Source of the DNA: Stachybotrys elegans
Taxonomy: Eukaryota; Ascomycota; Sordariomycetes; Hypocreales; Stachybotryaceae
Assembly (NCBI GenBank): GCA_020746835.1
Contig: JAGPNK010000021.1
Location: forward strand, 124,001 to 188,000
Direction: 5' to 3'
DNA: 64,000 nt
Below are positions 10,896-22,259 of the stretch, in pieces; the first letter of the stretch is position 1; the number at the start of each line of letters is the position of its first letter. The translations under genes were made by a program, and so were the position numbers. Under the pieces are notes generated by a model that saw only the letters and a list, made by a program, of their open reading frames with translations, was not told the DNA's origin and did not search any database.

Positions 10896-13800
10896 GCTTG
10901 GTTGAAGGTGCAGGATCGAGGAACAGCCTCTGCTCGTCCAAGCATGCATCATAACAGGGTATTTATTCTCGTACCAATTAGACATTCTGATAGGGACTAG
11001 GCTTCCCACATCCTTCCTGTTTGTTTAAAAAATCCCACGAATCCAGGATTTCCCATACGTCAGTTGAATCTGGTCGCTCGAGTTACTTGACGGCTTTAAT
11101 TGGAACACCAGAGGAACTGATGATCAAGCCGTGCTAACCGAGTAAATTAATACCGGGGGGATGATTCATGGTTTGCGATATCATTCGAGGAAGTTCTGAC
11201 CGCTGAGATCCGGTATCCGGATTGGGTTAATGTTTTGGGAAGGTGGAAATATTTCACGTCCATGGTTCCATCTTTCAGGTTGGCACTAGCACGAAAGTCT
11301 TGTCAGCTCGAGCTCTGTGACATCATTTGGGAATAAAATTCGATTCATATCAGAAGAGCAGTATGTCCCTCCACCCAGTTGATTTTTCCCAATCTATCAG
11401 TTGCTGAGCTGTCAGTAAGTAGACTGAGCAGAAGGGGGGAGGGGAGAAGCTTTCCCGCCATGATCCGTTTTTGGCTTTCTAGAATCGGACAAGATGCATA
11501 ACTGGCCATATGAATGAATCGTTTAAAGTGGTTCGCTACCTACCATGGTAGGGGCATAAGCTTTCCCGGTGCGGCCCTAAGTTCTTCAACTACCCAACGT
11601 AGTAGCTATTCGAACTGCATTTTCAACCACATCAGGCCCATTTGGATCAACTTGATTTCAGAATCAAAATTTTCCATCTCCAACAGGAACAGCCCTTACA
11701 ACAACAGCAAGAAACCCGGGTTTTCTTAGGCAACGTCTTGACGGTCACCCAAACAAACAAGCCATCTGAACAGGGATAAGCGAATTCGAACGCTACGAGA
11801 GGCCGTAACATATTAACATATATCAAGGCATCTTCATGTGACCATTGACCAAGTCCGTCATTCAATAGCTACTGGCTACACTCCTAGACATTGTAGTGGC
11901 CGCTGCATGGCTATCCCCTTAAGTGTGCAAAAGCAGCAAGCTGGTCACTAACAGGGATATTAGCCAATGACTAGGATAGGAGAAAAAAAGAAAAAAAATC
12001 GTCTCTCTATCTAATATACATTATTGAAGTACTGCCATCTTTATCCCCAGTACTCCTCTGGTTCGCTTGCTAGGTTATTTATTTCTGTAGCTTCTGAATG
12101 ATGATAAGGAAAAGAGTGTACAGTGCGGGATGTAAACAATAAAGAGCAAATAAACAGTAGAGGTGGTGCCTAGTGCCCCGGCAACCAATACAGTCGTAAA
12201 CAGTAGAGAGAAACAACGAGGCCATCGTCAGGCTGCCCTTGCGTACAGGGCAGCCGAGTGGCCGAGTGGCCGAGCCACAGGTGGCTGCGACTTGATCATG
12301 CGCCGGCATGTGATGCGACGGGATGTCGAGCTGGCCTCTCGCAGACACGCACATACTACGTACACGTACGGAGGGCGAATAAGGCTGCGCGGTAGAAGCC
12401 TTCCTGTGACTGTGCCCAGATGGAGAACGCCACTGGCGATGCTAATGGAAAGCTTCGAGCTGGAGTGGCTTCTGAATACATGGGGCTGATTTAGCAAATG
12501 TGGAACGAATACAAGCTTGCTGTTTTCGCACACAAAGGGATAAAAATAAGACGCCACCAAGGCATACCTAATCATTCCTGGACGGCTCGGCGAGGGATAG
12601 GTATGATAATATGGTTTGATAATGCCATTACACAGCACTAAGCAATATTCTGGATTCGCGAAGGCAGCCACATAATATAAATCATAGCGCCAAACCCAAT
12701 GAAATAAAAATATACTTTATAGCCATATTGCTTATTAGGAACACCAGGCAAAACGGTGGGCAGATGAGTGCTTAATGGTTGGAAAGTAAGAGCCAGATGG
12801 TTTGTGACAAGGTAACCCTAAAGTCGCTTTATGGTAGCAAGAATGTAACCAGGAAGCTACTGTATCTTACCCCAAGTCTGGCCGAATTCAGCACTAAAAT
12901 AGCCACGCACGTGGATGGATTATGCAGCGCTCCTCCCTGTAGGGGTCAAGACAATCAGTGCATTATTGACATAGAACTAAGCATTGTTAACTACTTGAAC
13001 AGTGAAATTGTCCTATTGGTATGTTATTTTATCAGCTGTAAGTAACGCAGATCCTTTAGTTACCTTGTATTGGTAAGAGAGAGTCAACCTCTTAAGGAAA
13101 GGATTCTTTACGTGTACACAGTCATTGCTCAGCAGCGCTTTCTCGATTTAAAGAGTATAAAAACTGATTCCATAAGGTAGGGTTACTTAAGCTTTTACTA
13201 CATGTTATTCTTAGCTAAATCATTTATCAGGCAGGGGGGCGTCACCATGATATAAGTGGCGAACGAAAAGAAGGCCTAGGCGAGCAAGGACCCAGGCCTC
13301 GACCAGTGCCTAGTAAGGTATTAACAACTTCTTGGCCGAGAATTGGCAACTAGCTTCCAGCTATCACAACTAATGCTTTCATGCAGTATGTATATCTACG
13401 CTCTCCTCCATGGCGTGAGCTCCGCCCAGTCACATTCTGTCTCTGGTTTGCTGTAAGGTGGCACCGGAACCGAACGTGCCAGATGCTTTACGCCTCGATC
13501 GTCACAAGGTTCATAAAGGTCCTTTTCAAAGAAGGCCTTCTGTCAGGGATACGGACTGGAATGTGGCTGTGAGCTGTGCTTAAAGCCCGCGAGACCCCTG
13601 TGTTTCCCAGCGAGGCGCGGGGATCACCTAGAATGGTTATAAGAAAGCGGACTTTGCTCATTTTCTCACAGAGAGAAGGCCAGAGAATAATCAAATTCTT
13701 AAGCGCTATCTACCTTTGAACACACAGTTAATATCTAGCTTCATTCACACTCTTTCTTCGTCACCGTTACACCACCAAATGTAAGACTGCAGCCACACAC

Positions 13801-13934
13801 CCAGGGGCATAAAATGGCCCAAAGGTGCTGAACCTGACACTTCTAGTCCAGTGTCCCTCATCATCGGCTTCTTTTGAATGCTCGACGAAAACCCTCCATT
13901 CAGAAAGCCTGCTCTCCCTTAGTCTATTGTCAAC
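10896..13934. other. 3-kb gene-poor region
   Basis: The left end is the GH30 promoter. From 12121 to 12237 lies one copy of a dispersed repeat. From about 12690 to 13250 the sequence turns visibly A/T-rich with only broken frames, as in mutated transposon remains, but no terminal repeats or transposase domain were found. The right end is the promoter of the membrane-protein gene at 13935. No gene can be supported. Confidence 0.5.
12121..12237 (-). repeat. dispersed repeat, copy A
   Basis: Matches 36074-36195 over about 118 bases in the same orientation. The best part is the box CAGTCGTAAACAGTAGAGA here against CAGTCGTGAACAGTAGAGA there. The differences are mainly C/T and G/A transitions, plus one 3-base length change. 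On the minus strand both copies keep an open frame containing GSLTMA and DCIGCR. Probably the remains of a mobile or duplicated element. Confidence 0.6.
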
Positions 13935-15461
13935 ATGAACTGGGTGACTCTACCTTTGGGTTGGGACCTGGGCAATGTACGCGCGGTCGCAACTTTGAGT
14001 GAGTTTATAAAGCCTGCGAGCCTGAGCTCGATAACAAATAGCTGCCCTATTAACTGCAACCCTACAGTCATCAGCGTGTTGTGCATCTTCGGAATATGGG
14101 CCATTGGCTTTATCAGATGGAAACGACATGCTGCAAAAATCGGCCAACACGCTACCGTAGGTCTATTTGACCTCCTTGTGGTGTCTAGCGCTGGAGAGGC
14201 GCTAGACACAGCCGTAGCTATCATGAAGGCTGGGTGGCCGTCGACACACTGGTCCCAGCTTATCCAATGTGCTCTGGTAGCGATACTGTCCGTCCTGGGA
14301 ATGCTCGCCGGTCCAATTGCGCGATACTCTATAGGCGCCGGGTTCGAGGTAGCCAAAACTGATACTCCTGGAGTCATGGCAACAACAGACAATAACAGCA
14401 TACGCGCAGCCATGGTCAAATGGAACTTAACAATTAACAAACTGAGCGCAGCTGGCTTCCCAGACAAGGAGCTCCTGGACTTCATTCCAAATGTTCATGC
14501 TGATTGGCAGTATGAGGCTTCCGAGTGGAATTCTAGCTGGAGGATGTCCTGTGAATATATGCCTTCAACCGAACTCTCTGTCAACGCGTATCCGGTCACA
14601 TCGGACAATTACCTTGACCAGATCCCTGACATTCGCTCTGCTTACCCATCCGATCTTCGAGAATCATTACCTGTTACCATTCGAACGGTCTCAGCTGTCG
14701 GCGGATTCTATATCAACAAAATGTACAAGGATCTTCTTTTATTTGTCCTGCTCTCCGATTCCCCTTCCATGAATAGTTCAGACACCCTTCGCACGCAGTC
14801 GAATGACGAAATGATGCGGATGGTCTTTCTAGCTTACCATATACATCATATCCCCCAGGGCAACGAAGTCTCTTACTTTGGCGCCGGCTCAGCAGAGAGT
14901 GCAATGTACACTCGTGCAGACTGCTCTATCATCAGGCGCAGTTCTGTTCCTGATACAAGTCATATCTCTTACCTCTGGACAAACGACACAGATTCCATCG
15001 TCGAGGCGTTCTCTACCTTCCATGGGGCCAACCTTGTGGAGCAGTCTATTGCAGGAAAACCCATCTATCATCCGACCGGACGAGAACTAGTACGCTTTTT
15101 CCAAGCATACATGATCACCAAAGACACTCAATTCAATCACCGGGTGACACGCACTATAAGCGTGAGACAGCCACGCCTTAAAATCGCACTAATAGCTTTG
15201 GTTTTGTTCATCTTATATATTCTACTCTTAGTTGTGCTGTTGATCTGGTCCTTGATCCGGTATCCTGCGCGGGACAACATCTTTGTTCCAAGAACTAAAA
15301 TTGAATGGGTGATGGAGACAGTGCGAGAGGTCTCGGCTCGTGATATTAACGACTTGAAGATGGATGCTTCGAGGAAGCAACTTTACGCGGATGTAAATGA
15401 TTCAATATATGGTAAAGTTGTTAGCTCGACGGGTAGGCAGCGCACTGGCATAAAGGTATAG
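13935..15461 (+). CDS. multi-pass membrane protein of unknown function
   Basis: Uninterrupted reading frame of 508 codons opening MNWVTLPLGW. Hydrophobic segments lie near residues 45-60 (ISVLCIFGIWAIGFI), 110-130 (LVAILSVLGMLAGPIA) and 416-440 (IALIALVLFILYILLLVVLL). Between the second and third lies a large region of about 280 residues with several N-glycosylation sequons and few cysteines, so it is probably on the outer or lumenal face. The tail after the last segment is short and charged. This layout resembles fungal DUF3176-like membrane proteins and, loosely, the protein at 47739, but I see no shared motif and assign no function. No intron is needed. Neighbours (an unknown protein and an epoxide hydrolase) give no clue. 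Confidence 0.7.
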   Translation: MNWVTLPLGWDLGNVRAVATLSEFIKPASLSSITNSCPINCNPTVISVLCIFGIWAIGFIRWKRHAAKIGQHATVGLFDLLVVSSAGEALDTAVAIMKAGWPSTHWSQLIQCALVAILSVLGMLAGPIARYSIGAGFEVAKTDTPGVMATTDNNSIRAAMVKWNLTINKLSAAGFPDKELLDFIPNVHADWQYEASEWNSSWRMSCEYMPSTELSVNAYPVTSDNYLDQIPDIRSAYPSDLRESLPVTIRTVSAVGGFYINKMYKDLLLFVLLSDSPSMNSSDTLRTQSNDEMMRMVFLAYHIHHIPQGNEVSYFGAGSAESAMYTRADCSIIRRSSVPDTSHISYLWTNDTDSIVEAFSTFHGANLVEQSIAGKPIYHPTGRELVRFFQAYMITKDTQFNHRVTRTISVRQPRLKIALIALVLFILYILLLVVLLIWSLIRYPARDNIFVPRTKIEWVMETVREVSARDINDLKMDASRKQLYADVNDSIYGKVVSSTGRQRTGIKV

Positions 15462-16179
15462 GACGGTTGTCTCCATTCTTCAAGTCATCGGGTACTTATG
15501 AGATAAGATCTGTAATGGAAAAACTAATGAGAGGCTAGTTGGCTTGGATATCAACTTGGTGATATTTACTCTACTGGGTTATCTAGGGTGGTTATAGATG
15601 AGTCCCTGCAGTTCTCACTAAGCGGGTCGAATCCGTGAGGGTTGGAGGAGTTATTAAACCGATAGATGCCTCTAGGCATGAACGTTTTGCTTGATTGAAC
15701 TGTCTGTCTTCCTTATATACCTGCATTTAGGGCTTTTCTATAGGATCCTTCTACTTTAGACTTAGACTAGTTACATAATATCCATTTATTTATTCTATAC
15801 TTCCTTTTGCTATTCTACAACTTGTATTTAGTCCCCATTTCTAATAGGCTTAGTATGCCTTCCTGCACTTGTCTACCATGCGGTTTAATAACTGCTAAGT
15901 GTTTCCCCATAGGTGCAATTTAATAATAAAAAGAATGGTGCTTTGTGGAGCTCAGAGACTCCATTATTGTCCAAAGCTATTTTTATTTATGCATTAGGAG
16001 AGCGGGTAGCGCCGTCCAGGATCGGAGGTTGAATCTCGTATTGCTAGTGCATTGACTTCATTGTCTTGTGGCAGTGCTCGCAAAATCTGAGTCACCTGTC
16101 ACGAAGATAAAAGGTTCATGTCGCCCGCCCCTATTCATCTTCAGCGTCCGTCTTACCTTTGCTATTAACACAATTCGCC
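15462..16179. other. intergenic, T/A-rich
   Basis: 3' flank of the membrane-protein gene followed by the 5' flank of the gene at 16180. The part 15700-15850 is rich in T runs. The string GGGTCGAATCC near 15626 looks like a tRNA T-loop, but no cloverleaf can be built around it. Confidence 0.5.
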
Positions 16180-17513
16180 ATGGAAGAGCTGCAGCAATCA
16201 CTTGACCAAGCCTTGCGTTTGCACTTTGGTCTGATAGAGAGCCGCACGAATCGGCAAGACCAGTGGTATGTGTCCCAGCCCTGATAGTGATTGGTAACGT
16301 CGAGGAGACCCCGACAATACAGACATCAAATTAATAGATGACACTTGGCAGGTATAAGAGAAGGATAGATGGCTTTAGGAAGACTCATGGAGATAGCTAC
16401 CCCATCATCCTAACCCCGAAAGATGCCAAGGATGACTGGGTGCCGCAATTGCAACGAGCGGCTGCTCTCTTTTCCAACCACATACAGCAGGCTCCTGGAC
16501 AGTACGGAAAACATCTGAGCAGCATTGATCCCTCGAGAAACTCGAAACTGTTTGAGGATTCGATCCTCGATATGCCGTCAGTTATTCTGCCACCAGGCAA
16601 CCCCGACGGCTGGCCCTTGAAGCCAGTCATGCAAAAGCTACCGTTTTGGACCACTGCCTCGCGAACGGATCCCATACGCTATGAAACGCAAAGTCATGCC
16701 GTAAAGGGACTGCTAGAGAGGGGGCAGATCGATGCACTTCTCAATCTAGCACGTCTAAATGACACCTGCATCAAGGATGTAGCATTGAAGAACCCGCGAG
16801 AGTGGTATCCGCTGCAGCACCTCGGTCCCGGATGGATATCTATCATCGATGAGGCCTTACAGGTGTATTTCTTCGTCACAATTCTGACCGTCTTTTCTGG
16901 TTTCCTCTCTCGACCCGAGCAACTCCATCGTTGGGTGGCATTTGGAATGGCGCCGTTGAGCGTGCCGTTTGGCTTCCCATTTGGAAAGGCCACTGGTTCG
17001 GCCGACAAACCCGACAAGCCGGAGAGCAGGATACAACTCGGAAGGGAAGCGCTCGACAAGTGCATCATACAGTGCTTGCAGATCTTGAGGCATACGAACC
17101 TGTTATGCCTAGCATGTAGCTTGCCATCTATTAACTGGGAAGAACGCTTCATAAATTCCTTCATGCACTTTGTCGGCTTTGAAGCCTGGAACCGACAAAG
17201 GGAGGGAGAGAGCTACCTAGGTTGTGAGCTGAATAAAACCAAGAATGCCAAGTGGCTACGCGACTCAATCAAGCAGAAGGAAAGGGAAGAAACGTCCACA
17301 GCTTTGCCTGTGGCAAAAGCAAATCGACCGCAAGACCCTCTGCTTTTGCATGATGCAAGAGAATCTTCGGGTTCAGAGGGCGGCGAGGAAGATGAGCCGG
17401 GGGATGGGCTGGGGGATGAGCTGGCAAGGTTGGAGATGGAAGAAGTGACGTATGGAAGGAAGAGGAGCACCAAATATCAGCGCTCGGCAAGTACACAAAC
17501 AGCCGGCAGGTAA
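16180..17513 (+). CDS. hypothetical protein, family not recognised
   Basis: Two exons, 16180-16265 and 16352-17513, joined by an 86-base GT-AG intron, give 415 residues. Translation begins MEELQQSLDQALRLHFG. The acceptor was set at 16351 because it restores the frame (RQDQW-YKRRIDGFRK); the ATG at 16338 lies inside the intron and would give a shorter product. There is no signal peptide. One moderately hydrophobic stretch (YFFVTILTVFSGFL, about 205-218) may be a buried helix rather than a membrane span. The C-terminal 80 residues are charged and rich in Glu, Gly, Ser and Lys, probably disordered. I cannot place it in a family. A segment near 16863-16998 starts GTGTAT and ends AAAG but does not make a better intron. 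Confidence 0.6.
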
Positions 17514-17722
17514 TGCAATGATATTGCTTGTACAACAAATTCTGCAAGGTACGTGCATGACCAGTAGCTTTTATGACGTGGGAAACAAGCTCCAGCCAAG
17601 GTCCGCAGATCTTTGCTAGGTTCGTAGCGCGAAGGGTGCATGCGCACGCATTGGTTCGGCAAATGACGTTTGCGCCCTAATCTTGACGACAACTCGATTT
17701 ATAATATACTTTATAGAAAAAC

Positions 17723-17730
17723 TATAAATA
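17723..17730 (+). promoter_or_regulatory. TATA box of the epoxide hydrolase gene
   Basis: TATAAATA lies 71 bases before the ATG at 17801, inside an A/T-rich tract with two weaker TATA-like strings at about 17698-17714. Confidence 0.55.
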
Positions 17731-17800
17731 ACGCCTATTCGATCCGATCAAGAAATCCTGTCTAATTCTTTCTATTTATTTCAACATTCAATCTGTCAAC

Positions 17801-19105
17801 ATGCCCGCCGATATCCATCCCTTTCAATTGCATGTGCCCGACGAGGCCCTTGTGAAGTTGAAGGAGAAGCTGGCTTTAGCAACTTACTTTGATGAGGTCG
17901 ACTTCTCAGATGATTGGGGGTACGGAGTGCCTCAAAGTGACCTCAAGAGACTGGTCAACTACTGGCGCGATGGCTTCGACTGGCGCGCCCAGGAAGCAAA
18001 GATTAACACGCTCCCGCAATATACCACGACTGTGGAGATAGATGGGTTCGGGCCCTTCGAGATACACTTTGTATATGAAAAGAGCAAACAGCCCAACAGC
18101 ATCCCTCTGCTCTTCTCTCACGGTTGTAAGTACAAAGTTTAATCCTTGGAGCCAATTCTCACCAACACCATTCAGGGCCTGGAAGCTTTCTAGAGGTGGA
18201 AAAAATCCTCAAGCCTCTCACCGCTCCCAAGTCGGGACCATCGTTCCACGTCGTGGCACCATCGCTGCCCAACTTTGGCCCCTCCCAAGGGGCCTCGAAA
18301 CCCGGCTTTGGCGCCGCGCAGTATGCAGAAGCAATGCACAAGGTCATGCTGAACCTAGGCTACGATCGATATGGTACGCCAAAGCTCCCTACTTGATATC
18401 TCTCACTGACACGAAAAAGTAACGCAGGGCGGAGACTGGGGATTTAAGATCACCCGTACCATGGGGTTCTTGTATCCTGATCACTGCCTGGCTAGTCACC
18501 TCAACATGGTGCTTGCTCGGCGGCCGGCTTTTACTACAGCGCCTTTGCAATATCTAATGGACCGTCTTCTACCAAAAACGGCTGGGGAGAAGCTGGGACT
18601 CCAGCGCAGTAAGTGGTTCAACCGAGATGGCATGGGCTATAACAACTTAATGTCAACTAAGCCATCAACAATTGGTGCTGCTCTGGCTGATTCGCCCGTG
18701 GCATTGTTGGCGTGGATATATGAGAAGCTCCATGACTGGACTGATAACTACCCTTGGACGGACGATGAGATACTCACATGGGTATCCATCTATCAGTTCT
18801 CCAGAGCCGGCCCAGCAGCAAATGCCAGGATCTATTTCGAGATCCAGAGCCCATCAAGGAAGGCACCTGCTCCTAATACGCTGGACTACAACCCAAAGAC
18901 AAAGCTGGGGCTCTCCATTTTCCCGCAGGATATTGTTATGCCACCGAAGCTATGGGGTCGGACTCTGGGGCCTGTCGTCTTTGAAAACAGACATGCTGAT
19001 GGCGGACACTTCGCTGCTCACGAGAGGCCGGAGTTGCTTGTTGCGGATCTGCAGGCCATGTTCAAGGAGAATGGTCCAGCTCTTTCGGGGATCAGGTTCT
19101 CCTAG
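17801..19105 (+). CDS. epoxide hydrolase (alpha/beta hydrolase with EHN domain)
   Basis: Three exons (17801-18125, 18176-18373, 18420-19105) with introns of 50 and 46 bases; 402 residues. The N-terminal EHN segment (PFQLHVPDEALVKLKEKLA and on) is typical of microsomal-type epoxide hydrolases, which open epoxides to diols. The oxyanion motif HGWPGSF (108-114) is split by intron 1, and the nucleophile GGDWG (D180) sits just after intron 2. Both motifs form only after splicing, which confirms the model. The catalytic His is in ADGGHFAAHE (H371). The length fits the family (about 390-420). No signal peptide is seen; cytosolic or peripheral membrane location is likely. It may detoxify plant or fungal epoxides; the true substrate is unknown. 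Confidence 0.93.
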
Positions 19106-19344
19106 TTTGGAGGGCTAAACCGACATTCCGGCGTCGAACAATGCGAAGGGTCTGGTAAGAGGGATACTAAGGCTCTGGCTGAAGTGCTATTATCACAGCA
19201 ATGCGGGATGACAAGATGTATTGACTTGACGAATTGCAAACGCGCGTACTTTCTGCAAGCTTGTTTCATTTGACAGTTTAGAAAGACTTATTTGACATTT
19301 CTGCCTCATTCATTTTAATTGCTTTGACATGCGTCTGTCTTGAG

Positions 19345-21060
19345 TCAGTCAAATGGTGATTGGCACGTCCAGCTATCCCTCCTTTTCGGGTCGTCTTTTC
19401 CATTCCACACACTCCTTAACGGGTATGGACAGTGCACTGCAACAGTCAGCGCAAGTATCGAGAGATATTGAGGAACTCACTTCGCTCTGCTTCAATACCC
19501 TGGGTATGATCATCATTGACGTATTTTGCGCCAACAAGAACCGTGGGAGGTGAACCCTTCTCTACCCATTCGGTCAAAGCCATCAAAGCATTATTAACAG
19601 GATCCAGGCGGTCAGGATCAACAACTCCAGCCTGGCCAAAGTTCCATGCCCCAGGCCCATTTCGGCAGTGCTCGTGACCCGGGATGAAGAAGAGATTGTA
19701 GAAGGAGTGCATTTCCTCGGTGCTAAAGTTGAGGGCAGCTTGAATCTCGGCAAAGTACTCGGAGCTAAGTTTCGAGGTCACAGTTTGGTCGCTTCTGCCG
19801 TGGTAAGCGAGGATTTTGCCGCCGCGTGCGTGATACTGGGTGAAGTCTGGGTCTTTGAACCCGACGCCTCCAGGGTTCAGATGGACAGCAAAGTCCATCT
19901 GGCTGTCATCCCAATTCAAGCTTGACCAGTTGGAGTCGTTGTATACAGCGCCACGCCAGAAATCCTATTCATCAGGTCAGCCTGTGTTGCTCACTGCTAT
20001 ACATTTGACTGACATCGAGAACTCTATACGCTAGCTCTGTCCCATTCATCTGGTTCTGGGAAAAGACAGCAGTGTTGGAGCCTATTTCGAATGGAGGGTA
20101 CACGATGCGCCCCGTGGTGTCGGCAAGGGGCTCGTATGCCTTATTCACAGAGAGCACCTGCTCCCCGGTCAAACACAGGGAGTTGTTGAGTATGCCTGTG
20201 CCGCAGGCCAGAAGCGATGCATCGAAGCGAAAATCTGTGGGGTTGTCAATGATGCCATCCTTCACCCCATCCAGCGCATCGAAAAGCTCAATCTGCTTGG
20301 CAACAATGGCCGGCCACTGCTCCGGTCTCACGTAGGCCTGTGAGTCGAAGTTTGGCCAGCCAATGCGCCCCGCCAGCACCGCCTTGGATGCAACAATGCG
20401 CAACCAGTCGACCGCAGGAGCGCCCACAAGAATTCCGTCGAAGTCGTCAGGGAACATTTGTGCTGTCTGAAATCCTTGACGGCCACCAGTACTGCACCCT
20501 TGATAGTAGCTTTTGAAATCCTTCTGGTTGTAGTACTTTCGGACCATCTTCTTGCCAGCCTCAGCCTCGATGTGGATCGAGCGATGGCCAAAGTCGTTGA
20601 TGACCTCTGGATGACCGAGAAAAAAGTCGTGACCTGCGCTTCCGTCATGACCGCCATTTGTGCCAAACGCGGCGAAGCCCATGAAGGCGCCATTCTGCAT
20701 AGTTTCGTAGTCAATACATCCGCCAATGCCACCGCCCCCCGTGGCAAGGAAGCGGTTGTTCCATTGATCAGGAAGCCAAGCTTCAATTCGGACAGAACTG
20801 GAGTCGCTAGTGGCGACGTTGACCACAACTCTGCAAAGGCTGGCTGTTATGTTCGCTTGGAGGCTCGGTCCACCACAAGACGCGACGGTATCGGGTAGAG
20901 GGATCAAGGTGCCGATGGCTTCATGGCTGGCGCTTTCAACCACTATACCATCAGAAGCAAAAGTCTCCGCTGTACACTCCTCTGCTCTGGGCTTGCAGTT
21001 CAAGGCACGGACGGGGCCAGCAGCCGCCAGGATAACAAAATAAAAGTGTGAGGATCGCAT
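19345..21060 (-). CDS. tannase/feruloyl esterase family enzyme, secreted
   Basis: Minus-strand gene with three exons: 21060-20014, 19964-19481 and 19436-19345; introns of 49 and 44 bases; 540 residues. The signal peptide is MRSSHFYFVILAAAGPVRA. The family (PF07519) cleaves ferulic acid from arabinoxylan or gallate esters. The nucleophile motif QGCSTGGRQG (C189-S190) is present, as are YHGRSDQT (the Asp) and GHEHCRNGPG (the His with its paired Cys); together they form the CS-D-HC motif of this family. The last exon supplies HCPYPLRSVW, a conserved family ending, so the usual truncated model stopping in intron 2 is wrong. GTCAGT is an uncommon donor for intron 1, but it joins VLD to DFWRGAVYND as expected. 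Tannase versus feruloyl esterase activity cannot be separated from sequence alone. Confidence 0.92.
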
Positions 21061-22259
21061 CTCGACTGTCACAGATGATTAGAACCTAGGCCTCCTGCGT
21101 ACTCTACACCAATACTTTAATAAATAGCTGTTCCCAACCCCATCTGGTGTGTGTCCCATTGCGGCACACGATCGGGGTCCCGCATTCCCAACCCCGTTGC
21201 GTTGAAGACAACCCCTCAGAGAACTCCATGTTCCATTTTCTATCCACTCAAATGGAGCCACTAGAAGGAGAAACTCGGTAAATCTAGGACTTCGTGGTTT
21301 CTTGGTAGGGTCAGTGAATCGGCAGAACTAAACAACTAGGTGAGTGAGGTTAGGATTTTGCGGGGTAAGTTTGCGGGGGAAACCACCGAATTGGCATCAA
21401 CACCAAGGACTCGTAGATATATACTCCGTAAGGCGGATATTGGGGTCGCCGGGCACATGACGGCCCACCAAACCCCAGTTATTGGCCGAGGGATTCGCCG
21501 ACAGATTTGGAGTCTACATCTACGATCGCTTCAACAGCAGTGGCATTCTCCGTGGGATGACGTAGAGGAAAAGAACGTAGACTGGGTCAATAAGGCGGGG
21601 ATGCCTGTTTCTGTGTCCGATAAGATAGCAGAGCAAACACATGCCTGCTCTATCGAATGTTTTTTCTCAACTTTGTATTGACTACAGTAGCATCCGATAT
21701 AAGAAAGCCCCAAGGTGGGAAGAGAGTCGTTCAGTGCCTGACATCCGAGAGTCCGAATGTCTGACGCGATGAATAATGCGCCTTGATTCCGTAGCAGCAT
21801 GTTGCAAAGGCAAATGACACATTGAATAAGGAAGCTGAGTGGTAGAGATACTACCCAATTGACATTGGGAGGTTGCTTGTACATAATATTTCGATAGCTA
21901 CTCCTTTCCAAAATTCTGATATCAACAAGTATCAACAATTGGGTACCTGCTTAACCAACGCTCACCTCGTCTACTATCTAGCCCTCCATCCCTTGTCGTG
22001 GTCATGGCATGCACACTGTCACCAAGGTGAACGGAAGGGGCGACTTCCACGGTTAACGACAGCCTAAGTCGCGTCTTTAGCTCCGGCGTGGTGAAACTGT
22101 CCTTTCTTCTACAAGCATATCAAACATTCTTGATTGGTAAATCTAGAAATCGTCTCAAGGCTGCTTAGCATTGTCTTGCTAAACATATTGTCAGATGCAT
22201 CTTAAGTATCTCCGTCGCCCAAACGATCCATATTCCTGCCAAGCGTCTAGCACCAGTTC
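21061..22259. other. intergenic region upstream of the esterase and of the broken NTase gene
   Basis: The left part is the esterase promoter. No gene was found in the rest. Frames at 21340-21681 and 21531-21938 overlap on opposite strands and lack any domain. Confidence 0.5.

Noticed and set aside
15590..15660. Possible tRNA because of a T-loop-like GGGTCGAATCC
   Set aside because: No matching acceptor stem, D-arm or anticodon arm could be drawn around it.
21340..21681. 113-codon frame upstream of the broken NTase
   Set aside because: It begins with GTG rather than ATG, has no domain and overlaps an equally long antisense frame.
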